Origin: Solimonas sp040754295
GTDB taxonomy: Bacteria; Pseudomonadota; Gammaproteobacteria; Nevskiales; Nevskiaceae
Direction of reading: 5' to 3'
Length of the DNA: 64,000 bases
Assembly: GCA_040754295.1 (NCBI GenBank)
Contig: JBFMCQ010000011.1
Span: forward strand, 1 to 64,000
The notes under the pieces were generated by a model, which saw nothing but the letters and a program-made list of their open reading frames with translations, was not told where the DNA came from and did not search any database. Positions 27,682 to 37,683 of this stretch are shown in pieces. Made by a program: the position numbers and the translations under genes. Every line of letters begins with the position of its first letter. Position 1 is the first letter of the stretch.

Positions 27682-28587
27682 ATGCACGTTCTTGTCACCG
27701 GGGGCACCGGTTTCATCGGCAAGGCCCTGTGCCGCGCGTTGCGCGCCCGTGGTGACCAGGTCAGCGTGCTCACGCGGTCGGCGATCCGCGCGTACACGGT
27801 GCTGCCCAAAGACGTCGCAGCGCTCGAGTCACTCGACGGGCTGCGCGGCGTCGACGCGGTCGTCAATCTCGCCGGCGAGAATCTGGTGGCCGGCCGCTGG
27901 ACCGAGGCGCGCAAGCGCCGCATGCTCGACAGCCGCCTCGGTATCACGCGCAGTCTGATCGACTGGATGGCGCACGGGCCGGCGCCGGGCGTGCTGCTCT
28001 CCGGGTCCGCGGTCGGCTGGTACGGCGCGCGCGGCGAGGAGACGCTGACCGAAGATGCGCCGCCGGGCAGCGCCGACGAGTTCCAGGTGCGGCTGTGCAG
28101 CGCCTGGGAAGCCGAAGCAGCGAAGGCCACGGAATTGGGTGTGCGCACCTGTCTGCTGCGCACCGGTCTCGTGCTGGAACGGGACGGCGGCACGCTCAAG
28201 GCGATGCTGCGGCCGTTCCGGCTCGGACTCGGCGGCCCGATGGGTAGCGGCGAGCAGTGGATGTCGTGGATCCATCGCGACGACCACGTCGCGCTGATGC
28301 TGTGGCTGCTCGATCGTGACAGCGCGCGCGGCGCCTACAACCTCACCGCGCCGGAGCCGGTGCGACACCGCGAATTCGTCGAGGCGCTCGGGCGCGCCCT
28401 GCACCGGCCGACGGTACTGCGTATGCCCGGCTTTGCGCTCAAGGCCCTCGTCGGCGAACTCGCCGACCTGATCCTCACCGGGCAGAAGGTACTGCCGCGG
28501 CGCGCACTCGACGAGGGCTTCGTGTTCCGCTATCCGGACCTCGGCGGCGCGCTCGCCGCCGTTCTGCACACGCGCAAGGCAGCCTGA
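27682..28587 (+). CDS. TIGR01777-family NAD-dependent epimerase/dehydratase (YfcH-like)
   Basis: A 301-aa extended-SDR protein. The N-terminal Rossmann motif is VTGGTGFIGKALCRAL; VNLAGENLVAGRW and SGSAVGWYGARGEE follow (the latter carries the family YG variant of the active-site tyrosine region). The C-terminal DUF1731 domain includes GSGEQWMSWIHRDD and VLRMPGFALKALVGE. The family is widespread and its substrate is unknown; E. coli YfcH is the best-known member. The start has AGGAGAG seven bases upstream. Confidence 0.92.
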   Translation: MHVLVTGGTGFIGKALCRALRARGDQVSVLTRSAIRAYTVLPKDVAALESLDGLRGVDAVVNLAGENLVAGRWTEARKRRMLDSRLGITRSLIDWMAHGPAPGVLLSGSAVGWYGARGEETLTEDAPPGSADEFQVRLCSAWEAEAAKATELGVRTCLLRTGLVLERDGGTLKAMLRPFRLGLGGPMGSGEQWMSWIHRDDHVALMLWLLDRDSARGAYNLTAPEPVRHREFVEALGRALHRPTVLRMPGFALKALVGELADLILTGQKVLPRRALDEGFVFRYPDLGGALAAVLHTRKAA

Positions 28588-28656
28588 GCGCAGCTCATTT
28601 TGCGCGGCGCCGCGGTTTGTCCCGACGCATCGAAACCACGGGCGACGAGCTTCCGC

Positions 28657-28662
28657 TAGAAT
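28657..28662 (+). promoter_or_regulatory. Likely -10 box of the tRNA-Arg gene
   Basis: TAGAAT lies 22 bp before the tRNA 5' end, the right place for a stable-RNA -10 element. No convincing -35 hexamer at 16-18 bp. Confidence 0.4.
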
Positions 28663-28684
28663 CTGCCGAGCGAACCACTCGTTT

Positions 28685-28761
28685 GCGCTTGTAGCTCAGC
28701 TGGATAGAGTACTGCCCTCCGAAGGCAGGGGTCGCAGGTTCGAATCCTGCCAAGCGCGCCA
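28685..28761 (+). tRNA. tRNA-Arg (anticodon CCG)
   Basis: A complete cloverleaf. The acceptor stem GCGCTTG pairs with CAAGCGC, the D-arm is GCTCAGCTGGATAGAGT, the anticodon stem CTGCC/GGCAG has loop CTCCGAA (anticodon CCG at 28719-28721), and the T-arm is GCAGGTTCGAATCCTGC. CCA is encoded (28759-28761). It reads CGG codons. It marks the left edge of the accessory region, a common insertion site, but no integrase or att duplication is seen. Confidence 0.97.
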
Positions 28762-28773
28762 AATCAAGCACTT

Positions 28774-28812
28774 ACAACCCGGCTGAGGACTGCCCTCGCC
28801 GGGTTGTTTCGT
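28774..28812 (+). terminator. Rho-independent terminator after tRNA-Arg
   Basis: A 10-bp perfect stem ACAACCCGGC (28774-28783) / GCCGGGTTGT (28798-28807), with an inner GAGG/CCTC pairing, followed by TTTCGTT. Confidence 0.75.
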
Positions 28813-29029
28813 TGGGGAAGGCATGCCAGACCGGTGCGAGGCCGGAACAGTGTCTGGCGGACAATTGCTCAGCGGCGGCATCGCCGCCGTGCAGCCGCGC
28901 AGGTGAGGTCATCCGGCCCCGCTGGCCGCAAGGAATGAAGGGCCAGACGCAAACCGAGCGGTCGGCCCCGGCGATCCACTTCAATCCGAGACTGCTGTAG
29001 GCGGCCCAACGGATCGCCAAGGTGGGTGA
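28813..29029. other. Gene-free stretch before the vapC remnant
   Basis: About 220 bp with no supportable gene. Short frames exist on both strands, but none resembles a known family; in particular no VapB-type antitoxin is recognisable where one would be expected. Confidence 0.5.
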
Positions 29030-29338
29030 GGACAACACTGCACCAGCATCATCGTTGCCGCGGAGCTGCGCTACGGCTGTGCCAAGAGCGGATCAAAGCG
29101 GTTGCTCAAGGCCGTCGAGGACATTCTGGGTGAGATCGCCGTCTTGCCGTTCGACGCACCGGCCGACGCCGAGTACGGCGGCATACGCGCCGAATTGGAG
29201 GCGGCGGGCAAGCTCATCGGCAGCAACGATCTTCTGATCGCCGCGCACGCCTGTGCGACGAGCACGACGATCGTCACGGCGAACACCGACGAGTTCAAAC
29301 GGATTCGGCGTCTGAAGGTCGAGAACTGGCTCGGCTGA
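29030..29338 (+). pseudogene. VapC-type PIN-domain toxin lacking its N-terminus
   Basis: The frame is open from 29030, after a stop at 29027, to 29338, and reads CTSIIVAAELRYGCAKSGS, then DILGEIAVLPFDAPADAEYG, then IGSNDLLIAAHACAT and TANTDEFKRI ... ENWLG. This is the middle and end of a VapC/FitB PIN-domain ribonuclease. Conserved acidic residues in AELRYG, DLLIAAH and TANTDEF remain, but the first 35 or so residues with the invariant LDTN motif are gone and no start codon is present. Cognate antitoxin absent. Inactive relic. Confidence 0.75.
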
Positions 29339-29364
29339 AAACTGGCACCATCGCAGGTAGCCAC

Positions 29365-29454
29365 ATGGTCGTGGTCATGAACCGCGACCACCCGCAGGCC
29401 TTGCTGATGGATTTGGAACGGCTCGACCGTGCATCCGCCCGCCAGCGCTCATAA
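29365..29454 (+). pseudogene. Short remnant, possibly of a Phd/YefM-type antitoxin
   Basis: 29 codons starting MVVVMNRDHPQALLMDLERLD. The pattern V-x-N/x-R-D-x-P-x-A-L-L resembles the core of Phd/YefM antitoxins, but it is too short to be sure and has no clear ribosome-binding site. Treated as debris of the toxin-antitoxin cluster. Confidence 0.2.
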
Positions 29455-29616
29455 CTAATCGCCGTACTCGTATGGCCATCGGACCTCATTCTCGCCACGC
29501 AGGATCAATGCTTCACTCAGTCGGTCGGGCGGCACGATCGCTCGAGTGCCATCGCAGAGCAGCGCGTATGGCGCACGAAGGAATGTCGTCTTACGTGGCT
29601 TACGCAGCTTAATCAC
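29455..29616 (-). pseudogene. Small ORF or gene tail in the toxin-antitoxin debris
   Basis: 53 codons from GTG 29616 (VIKLRKPRKTTFLRAPYALL ... RGENEVRWPYEYGD). The frame continues upstream without a start to about 29690, where it meets a stop, so this may be the tail of a larger gene. The composition looks protein-like. Family not recognised. Confidence 0.25.
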
Positions 29617-29686
29617 GCCTATCTGGAACTTTGCGGTCGCCGCGCACGAGATCGCTGTCGGTCTGTTCGCTCACGTACCGAAATCG

Positions 29687-29989
29687 TCACGGAATCAGTC
29701 GATCTGGTGCATCCGCTCGTGCAAGGATGGTCACAATGCCGATATCGCCATTGGAGAGTCGGCGCCAGTAGACGAAGTGTCGTTCATAGCGAAAGAAGTA
29801 GCCTTCGATGCCGAACTCGGTCGGGACGGGCCTGGACGATGTCCGGTGCGTGTCGATGCCGTCGAAGGTCTCGAACAGCCCGGCGATGTAGCGATCGGCC
29901 TGTTCGGCGCCCCGGCGATCGCGCGGGTAGCGGTAGATCTCGTCGAGCCGCCAGGATGCCGCCTCCTGGACCAGGACCTTGGCCACAAC
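29687..29989 (-). pseudogene. ParE/RelE-type toxin, frameshifted at both ends
   Basis: The core VVAKVLVQEAASWRLDEIYR ... ADRYIAGLFETFDGIDTHRT ... GYFFRYERHFVYWRRLSNGD is a plain ParE/RelE-superfamily toxin. At the 3' end one extra T changes ILHERMHQID into ILARADAPDR, and even in the restored frame a TGA replaces the expected arginine codon. The 5' end is fused in frame to shifted antitoxin sequence and has no own ATG. The toxin is most likely non-functional. Confidence 0.7.
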
Positions 29990-30264
29990 GCCACAACCGT
30001 CAGCTCGGGGTTGCGCGCGATCACGGCCGCGACGGTCAGGGCGCGATATATACGTGTCCGGGGCGGCGAAGGCGTGGGCCAGCTCGGCCTTCAGCCAATC
30101 GAAGGCTTCCTGCTCCTTTCGTTCCTTGTCGCGGCGGATCAGGTCTCGTATGTACTCGCTTACTCGCTGACGTTCTCGTAGTCGCCGTGCTCGCCCACGT
30201 TGGCGGCGACGAAATCGCTGAGCGGTCCACCGAGGCGAACCGTTATGGTCGTAGTCTGTGGCAT
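29990..30264 (-). pseudogene. ParD-type antitoxin broken by an 8-bp tandem duplication
   Basis: It starts MPQTTTITVRLGGPLSDFVA at ATG 30264 and continues NVGEHGDYENVSE, a typical ParD ribbon-helix-helix antitoxin, then hits a stop. The remaining part, SEYIRDLIRRDKERKEQEAF ... WLKAELAHAF, is in another frame. The cause is visible: TACTCGCT occurs twice in tandem (30153-30160 and 30161-30168, plus strand). Removing one copy restores the frame. A further frame change follows near the 3' end, before TVAAVIARN. Confidence 0.75.
30153..30168. repeat. 8-bp tandem duplication (TACTCGCT)x2
   Basis: Two perfect adjacent copies inside the parD-like gene; the duplication shifts the frame by two and creates the premature stop. 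Confidence 0.85.
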
Positions 30265-30383
30265 GTCTGGCTCCTGTTGCCGTGTCCGTATTCAAGCTAT
30301 GCAAAAATGAATATGCGTTGAGTAACTTCGGTAGCAACATTGGTGACGCCTTGTTCGGTTTCCCCTGTGTCACAATTCCGAGC

Positions 30384-30413
30384 TTGTATTTCATTGCGGC
30401 ATCCTGCTAAAAG
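30384..30413 (+). promoter_or_regulatory. Possible promoter for the giant-protein operon
   Basis: TTGTAT (30384-30389), an 18-bp spacer and TAAAAG (30408-30413) preceded by TGC as in extended -10 promoters. It lies in an AT-rich leader about 80 bp before ATG 30491. The surrounding 30265-30490 carries no gene. Confidence 0.3.
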
Positions 30414-30490
30414 CTTCCCGCGGAATAAGAAGGGGACCCGCGCTGCGCCGAGGCCATACGGTTCAGTGCGATTGAAGAGAGGGGGTACCG

Positions 30491-33400
30491 ATGCGCGGAT
30501 TCTCGTGCGGTGCGCTTTTTGCGCTGCTGTCATGGTCCTGCGGCCTTTATGCGGCATCCGGTGCGGACTATCTGCTTTCGCAATTGGCGGGGGGAGGCGA
30601 CGGCCGTCCAGTCGGACTGGCGACGTCGTACCAGGCGACTGCTGAAGCGGTAGGCACGCTTCGAAGCTTGGGTACGCCGCAAACCTTGACGAACTCCAGG
30701 CCTTTCTCGCCGCCGAGGCGTATCACGGAACCGAGTACCTCTCCCGAAAGGTTACTGCTGCCGTCGACAGCGGGCAGAGTGCAACCGCGCTGCTGAACGA
30801 GCTGCTGTCGCGACAGAATGCGGACGGCGGCTTCGGCGAACTGACGGGATACCAGAGCACGGTTTTCGACACGGCACTTGCGCTCGAGGCAGCCACCGTG
30901 GCCGGGCGTATCGGTGACGGCGTCACCGGATCGGCGCTTACGTATCTGTTGCAGCGGCAGAATCCCGATGGCGGGTGGAATCGTCTTACCGGCAGCGGTG
31001 AACTTGACGTCACCGCGCACGTGCTGCGCGCGCTGGCGCCGCTGCGTGCCCTCAACGAATCGGTCGCGGCGGCGGTGCTGGCCGGTAACGCGCTTCTGCT
31101 CTCGCAGCGCTCGGCGGACGGTCTCTGGAGCGAGGATTTTCTGTCGGCGCTCGCGCTCATCGCGCTTACGGCGACGACCACCGACCTGTCCGCGCTGGGC
31201 GAGAGCGCCAACGCGTTGAGCGCCCGCCAGCTGGCCGACGGCAGCTGGTCTGAGGACACCTACACGACGGCGCTCGCATTGCGCGCACTCGCGCAGTACG
31301 CCGCGCGCGCCGGCGCGGGCACAGGTCGCAGCGGTACGGTCAGCGGATACGTCTACCTCGCGGGCACGAGCGAGCCGCTGATGAACGCGCAGGTGGTGCT
31401 GTCGTCGCAGAGCTACGCGTTCACCAACTCTAAGGGGTTCTTCACGCTCAGCGGTGTGCCTGCCGGGACGCAGACGCTGACGGCGCGCAAGGCCGGCTAT
31501 TCGGCTACGGCCAAGTCGGTCGCCGTACAGGAAGGGCAGAGCCACGACGCTGGCGCCTTTCATCTGACGCCCAACAGCGATTCCGGCTTTGTGCAGGGCG
31601 CGGTGTACAACGCCCTCGACAAGCACGGCATCGCGGGCGCAACCGTAAAACTCAGCGGCGCGCTGTCTTACCAGATCACCACGGCGAGCGATGGCAGTTT
31701 CGATCTCGGCTCCGTTGTGCCGGGCAGCTATACGGTTGGAGTATCGAGCGCAGGCTATCGAGCCTTGAGCGGGCAGATCACCGTTGCCGCCGGAACCTTG
31801 ACCAGCATCCGTCAAGGGCTAACCCCGGACGACGTCTATCCCGATGAATCGCCGGTCGACGTCTCCGGGCGAGTCGTCAACGGCAGCACGGGCGAGCCCA
31901 TCGCCGATGTCGAGATTCAGCTTGATGATCGCGTGGCGTCATCGACGGCGGACGGTACGTTCCTGTTCGGCAGCGTCGCCCGCGGCGACCATCGATTGGA
32001 GTTGCGGCGGCAGGGTTTCGATACGCGTGTCTATACGTTCAACCTGCCTCCCGGCGCAGCCGGCGATCTTGGTGAGCTCCAGCTGTATGCGAGCACCGGC
32101 GAGCAGGCCCCGACGACGCTGACCCTCAAGGGCACCGTCATCGACGCGCTGAGCAACGAACCGATTGCCGGTGCAACGGCGACGCTGGCCGCAAACGGCG
32201 CCACGCGGACCAGCGACGCGGCCGGCGGCGTCGTGTTCAGCGGGCTGACCGCGCTGTCGCAGAGCATCACCGTGTCGGCGGCGGGTCACGAGACGCGCAC
32301 GTTCCAGATCACGGCATCTGGCTACGGCGAGATCTCGCTGCCGCTGCCGCTGCCGCCGGCCGGTGGTAACGACAGCGCGACGGAGACGACGCTCACCGGA
32401 ACCGTCACCGACGCAGACACCGGCGAAAAGCTCGCCGATGCCACCGTCACCGTGGTCGGCCACAGCCTGAGCGCGACGACGGATGCCGAAGGCGCGTTCG
32501 AGATCGCCGGCATAGACGTCCTGCAGTTCACGCTCGCCGTGGCCGCAACTGGCTACGAAGCGCGCAGCTACGGCGTGCAGCTGACGCGGCACGGCAGCTA
32601 CAGCGTGGATCTGGAGCTGGCGCCGCCTGCGTACGCCAATCGCTTCCGCATCGAATCGCTGGTGCCCGAGCAGACCGCCACCGGGGCCAACACGATTCAG
32701 ACGTTCGCGGCAACGATCGCCAATCTCACCGACATTCCGCAATCGGCCCTCGTGCTCGCCGACATCGTCGATCCGGCGGGGATCGTCGTCGGTACCGTCA
32801 CGCCGTATGCACCAGGCACGCAGACGCCGACGGCCGAGGTCGCGTTCCAGGAGGAGGAGCGCATCGATCTGGTGATTCCGTGGGATACCGCGCAGGCCCC
32901 GGCGGGCACCTATCGGGTGCTGCTGCGGCTGGTCGTTCCGGAGTCCATTACGCGCGATCTGCCGTCCGGTCTGATCATGGCCGAGGCAGAAACGACGGCG
33001 ACCGTGGTCGGAACATCGGCGATCAAGGGAGAGCTGGGCCTCCAGCCGCCGCTCGCGCAGGCCGGTACGAGCCAGCCGGTCGCGCTGACGGCGATCGTGA
33101 TCAACAGCGGCAACGTGCCGCTGTCGGGCCTGCCGCTGACCCTATCGATCCGGACGCCGGACGGCAGCGGGCTGCTGCACAGCGTCGATGCCGTCGTCGA
33201 CGCGATCGAGATCGGCAACAACGTCCTCGTCGATTTCGGCGAGTGGGTGCCGACAACCGCGGGCGATCTGCCGGTCAGCGTGGCGTCGAGCGACGGGTCC
33301 GCCGAGGGCTCAGTGAACGGCACGCTGTATGTCGGAGACAAGGCTACCGGCGCATTCACCGTCGACCGCAGCGTCGTACCGCTCGGTACGCAGACCGTGC

Positions 33401-36400
33401 GCGGCACCGTGTCGCTGCAGGGCGTCGACACCCGTACCGGCATCAGCACCGACCCGTTGTTCTTGGCAGTGAGGGAGGCGGTGCGCAAGGGCGGCGAATA
33501 CGTCGCGCCCGCGGCGCAGCAGTGGAAGAACAGCAACCTGTGCCTCGGCTGTCATATCCAGACGCAGAGCCTACTTGGCCTCAATGCCGCCGTCGAAAAG
33601 GTGGAGATCGACGAGCGCGCGATCCAGTTCCTGTACAACGACATCGCGGGCTCGCTGCGTGCGGATGGCGCCTTGCGCGTGTCGCACCCGGAGCACACGA
33701 AAGTGCAGACCGCGTTGGGTATGTGGTCGCTCAGCGACTGGCGCGACAGCCGGCAGGTGTTCCGGACCATGTATCGGGCTACCGAACACATGCTGGCGCG
33801 CGTGAACACCTCCGGTGCGCAGTCGTGGTGGACGCCGGATCACGGGTCCCTGTGGTGGAGCAACAACGATGCCATGAACATGGCGACGGTCCGCGGCATG
33901 TCCGCGTTGCTGCGCCACGCCGATGTGCTCGGGTCCACGCCGGTCGACGATTTCGTGCTCGAGGACGCCTATAACGTCGGCATTACCAACCTGATGGATT
34001 TCGAGCAGGGTCCGGATGGCTGGATGTATTACGTCGACGTCAACGGCGTTGCGTATGCGAGAAACCTGGCCACCGGTCAGGTGCGCACCGTGGCGGGCGG
34101 CATGCCCAATCCGTCCTATGGCCTTGCAGTTCGCGACGATGGTGTCGTCTTCGTTTCGAGCCGGGCACGACTCACGCGGATCAATACCGACGGCACGAAG
34201 ACGACGCTGCTGTCCGGCAGCAGCTACGGCGATCTCACCGATGTCGTCATCGGCGCGGATGGCACGCTGTACGTCGCCGACAGCACGAAGCATCGGATTT
34301 GGAGAGTGTCTCCGACCGGCCAAGTGTCGACGCTTGCTGCTGGCGGGCTGTTGAGCAAGCCCTACGGACTGGCCGTTGATGCCGATGGAAGTCTGCTGGT
34401 GGCCAATTACAACCGCTACAACATTCTCAGAATCACCTTGAGCGGCGCTGTGTCGAAGTTTGCTGACGGCCTGCCATATCGTCCGAACTGGATCAAGCGC
34501 ACGCCGGACGGTGAGCTTTACGTCCTGCACGAGAGGATTTATCTCGGCAACTGGATCCCGGTCGGCGTCTGGCGCATCGATGAGAACGGGTTTGCTGAAC
34601 GCGTCGCCGAGGTGAGCTCGCAGAACTCGTACAACCTCAACGGACTCGGCGTGATCGACGGGCAGGTCTACGTCGGGCACGCGGGCAGCAAGCGTATCCA
34701 CCGTCTGCGCAAGCGCGCGCTGGATACGTCGAAGCTCGCAACCGTCCGGCAGACGCTGCCGTGGGTCGCGCGCTACGAGCTGAACCGTCACAAGGACGGT
34801 ACGAGCGACAACCTGATCCAGTCCTGGCGGCTAATCACGCTCGGCGAAGTGCTCGCGCACACGACGGATCCCGCGCTGCGCAGTGAGCTGGAAACGGCGA
34901 TGAGCTACATCGCCAATGTGCTGCGGCAACGCCAGCGCGGCGATGGCGGCTGGGGCCGCATCGTGGGTTGGGGGAGCGATCCCCTGGTGACTGCCGCCGT
35001 GGGTCTGGCACTGGAGTACACGAATCCGTCCGTGAACGACCCGCTGGTGCGCAAGACGATCACCTACCTGCTCAACAAGCAGAACAGCGACAAGTCCTGG
35101 TCCAGCCCGAACGGCGTGTTCACGACTCGGCTTGGCGCCACCAGCTTCGTCATGGCGTATCTGCCGCTCGCGCTCGACCGCCTCGGCGGCATCGACGTCG
35201 ATCTGAACATCGTGATGCCGGCGAACGTGCAGCTGAGCAATCCGAGCCAGGCGCCGACCAGCGCGCAGCCGACCGCTGACGGCGGCATGGCCTATCACTG
35301 GTTCATGCAGGGCGTCACCGCCAGAACCCGCGACATCCAGTTCGATCTGCAGCTCGATGACATGGCCTACCAGGAGCGCAGGCCGGTGGCGTCCGAAGCC
35401 TGGCTCGGCTTCCGCAACTCGTTCACCGAGGAAGAGCTGCGCGCGGATCTGCCGATTCCCGAAGTCCGCGCCGTGAGCGACCTTGCGCTTGCGGTCTCGA
35501 CCGACCGCACGAGCTACCCGGCAAGTCACCCGGTTGCGATCAGCAGTCGCGTCGACAACGTCGGGCCGGCGGTGAGCTATGGCAACGTCGACCTGTACAT
35601 CCGACTGCCGGGAACCGAAGACGTCGTTGCAGATCTCGGGCGCCATGGGTTTGGCGCGCTGGAGCAGGGCGGATGGCTGGCGCTGTCCAGCGGCTGGAAC
35701 ACCGGCACGCTGCCGGCCGGCGAGTACGAGCTGTACGGACGCCTGTTCGATCAGACCGAACGGCTCGCCGACGAGGCCACCGCGCTGTTCTCGATCGTGC
35801 ATCCGGAGCCGACGCTCGTTGCTGCGGTGATGACCGACCGGCCGGTGTATCAGGCCTGGGACGATGTCGCGTTGACCAGCCGCGTGCAGAACCCGACGTC
35901 GAACGCTACGCAGCCGCCGAGCCTCGCGCAGCTGACGGTGAAAACGCCGGACGGCGTCATCATTCACGACGCGACCTACGAGGTCGCTGAGCTCGCTGCG
36001 GGTAGCCAGCTGACATTCCCGGACACGTTGCGGCTCAGCGATGCGGCGAGCGGCGAGTACCCGGTCGATCTCGTCGTCCGCGACGAGCTGACGCGCGAGG
36101 TGGTCGCGATTTCATCGACGCACTTCGTGGTCGAGCGCGGCGCGCTGCAGGGCATCACCGGCACGGTGAGTGTCGAGCACACGCAGGTCTACCAGGGTGA
36201 TCCGAACCTCTGCACAGACGAGGTCAGCAACCGCTCGGCCAGTCCGTTGACCGGGGTGACGATCGTCAGGCGTCTCGTCAGTCTCGACAGCAGCGAAGAG
36301 ATCGCAGCGTCCGAGCAGCTGCAGGACTTCAGCGGGAACCAGCAGCTGGTGTGGACGCGCACAATCGATACGGAGCCCCTGGCCGTGGGCAACTACGCCT

Positions 36401-37683
36401 GCCTGCTCGCGGCGAAGCTAGATGGCCGCACGGTGGATCTGGGATCGGCCGGCTTCGCCGTGCTCGAGCCGCCGATCCGAATCGAGGCGAGCCTGAGTCT
36501 CGGCAGCCGCGGGCGTGTGCTTGTGCTGCTCGATGGCGAGGCGCCGCCCGCATCGATCGCGCAGACCGAGCCGAGCTACGAAGCGCAGCGCTCTTACCTG
36601 GAGGCTCTGCTGACGCGTGAAGGCTGGTCGTACACGATCGTGACCGACTCCGACGCGTTTGCCTGGGAGCTGCGCACCGGCGATTACAGCATCTACGCGC
36701 TCTTTGCAGAGCACGCCAAGCTCGACGAGCAGGTGCAGAAGGAGCTGCGCGAGGCCGTGTACCGCGGTGAGGGCCTCGTCGACGCCGGCGAGCACGATCA
36801 GCGCCACCAGAAGTTCGACGAGGCGCTGGGCATCAAGCACATCGGCAAGCATTCGGATGCCGTCGGCGTTGACTTGGCGGAGTCCGAGCTGATGCCGGCG
36901 GACTATGCGGAGCTCACGCTCAAAGACAAGGCGCTGCGCGCCACGCTGACGACCGCTCAGGCGCTTGGCAGCTACGTGGGGCCCACAGCCGAAACCATGG
37001 CGGCTGCCGGCCTCGATCACGGCCGCGGACGCTCCGTGTACCTCGGCTTCGATCTGCTCGCGGAGGCAGCGCTCGCCGGTGAGAGCAGCGTGCACGAGCA
37101 ACTGATCGTCCGCGCGCTGACCTACGTCGAGCCGGAACTGGCGCCGCCCGGTGCCGGGCAGCTCGTGCCGCTGCGTGTCTCGATCGACAACGAAGGGATC
37201 GCGACTCCCGGCCGCGCGCTGCTCGAAGTCCCGGCCGGCGCGTTCGTCGTCGATCGCGGCGAAGCCGAGCTAGCGGATGGCGCGCTCATCTGGACCTTCG
37301 ATCTGCAGGAGGAGCAGTCGCTCGACTTCACGGTGTGGCTGCGGCTGCCCGATGCGCAGACAGTCGCTTTCGATCTGCTCGTGCAATCGGGGCTCGATCC
37401 CGAGTTCGAGGATCAAGCCACAGCAGCCCTCGAGGTGGCGCTGGACGCGCGGCCCGGCCTGAGCGAGGCGCAAGCCCTGGCGGCATCGAGCAATGACTTC
37501 AGGCAGGTCGTGAACTGGCTCGACAAGGCGGCGTCCGCTCTCGCCGCGGGTAACCCGGAAGCAGCGATCGGCGATCTGGTGAAGGCTGCGGATGAGCTGA
37601 TCAAGGACATGAGCAAGCCGCGCGCAGGCGAGCTGCGGCTGATGATCGATCAGGCACTGGTCCAGGCGGGGAGGCAGCTATGA
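30491..37683 (+). CDS. Giant exported toroid / carboxypeptidase-regulatory-like / NHL-propeller protein (N-terminal frameshift)
   Basis: A mosaic protein of about 2,400 aa. ATG 30491 has GAGGGGG upstream and a signal peptide (CGALFALLSWSCGLYAASG). Near 30670 the frame changes by -1: LRSLG continues in the second frame as YAANLDELQAFLAAEAYHGT, as if TTGGGTAC had lost one G. The second frame runs intact to 37683. Domains in order: alpha/alpha-toroid repeats (QNADGGFG, QNPDGGWN, QLADGSWS; to about 31310); five carboxypeptidase-regulatory-like beta domains (31320-32640); CARDB-like domains (32640-33400); a CLGCH motif (33541-33555) opening a second toroid; an NHL-like propeller (about 33990-34720); a third toroid (to 35200); further beta domains; a Rossmann-like domain (36500-37130, RGRVLVLLDGEAPP); and a helical end. 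It is coupled to the RHS gene by ATGA. Role unknown. Without the upstream frame, translation could start only around GTG 30898. Confidence 0.75.

Noticed and set aside
30670..30672. G-run considered as a phase-variation tract
   Set aside because: Only three G residues; too short for efficient slipped-strand mispairing. Mutation or sequencing error is simpler.
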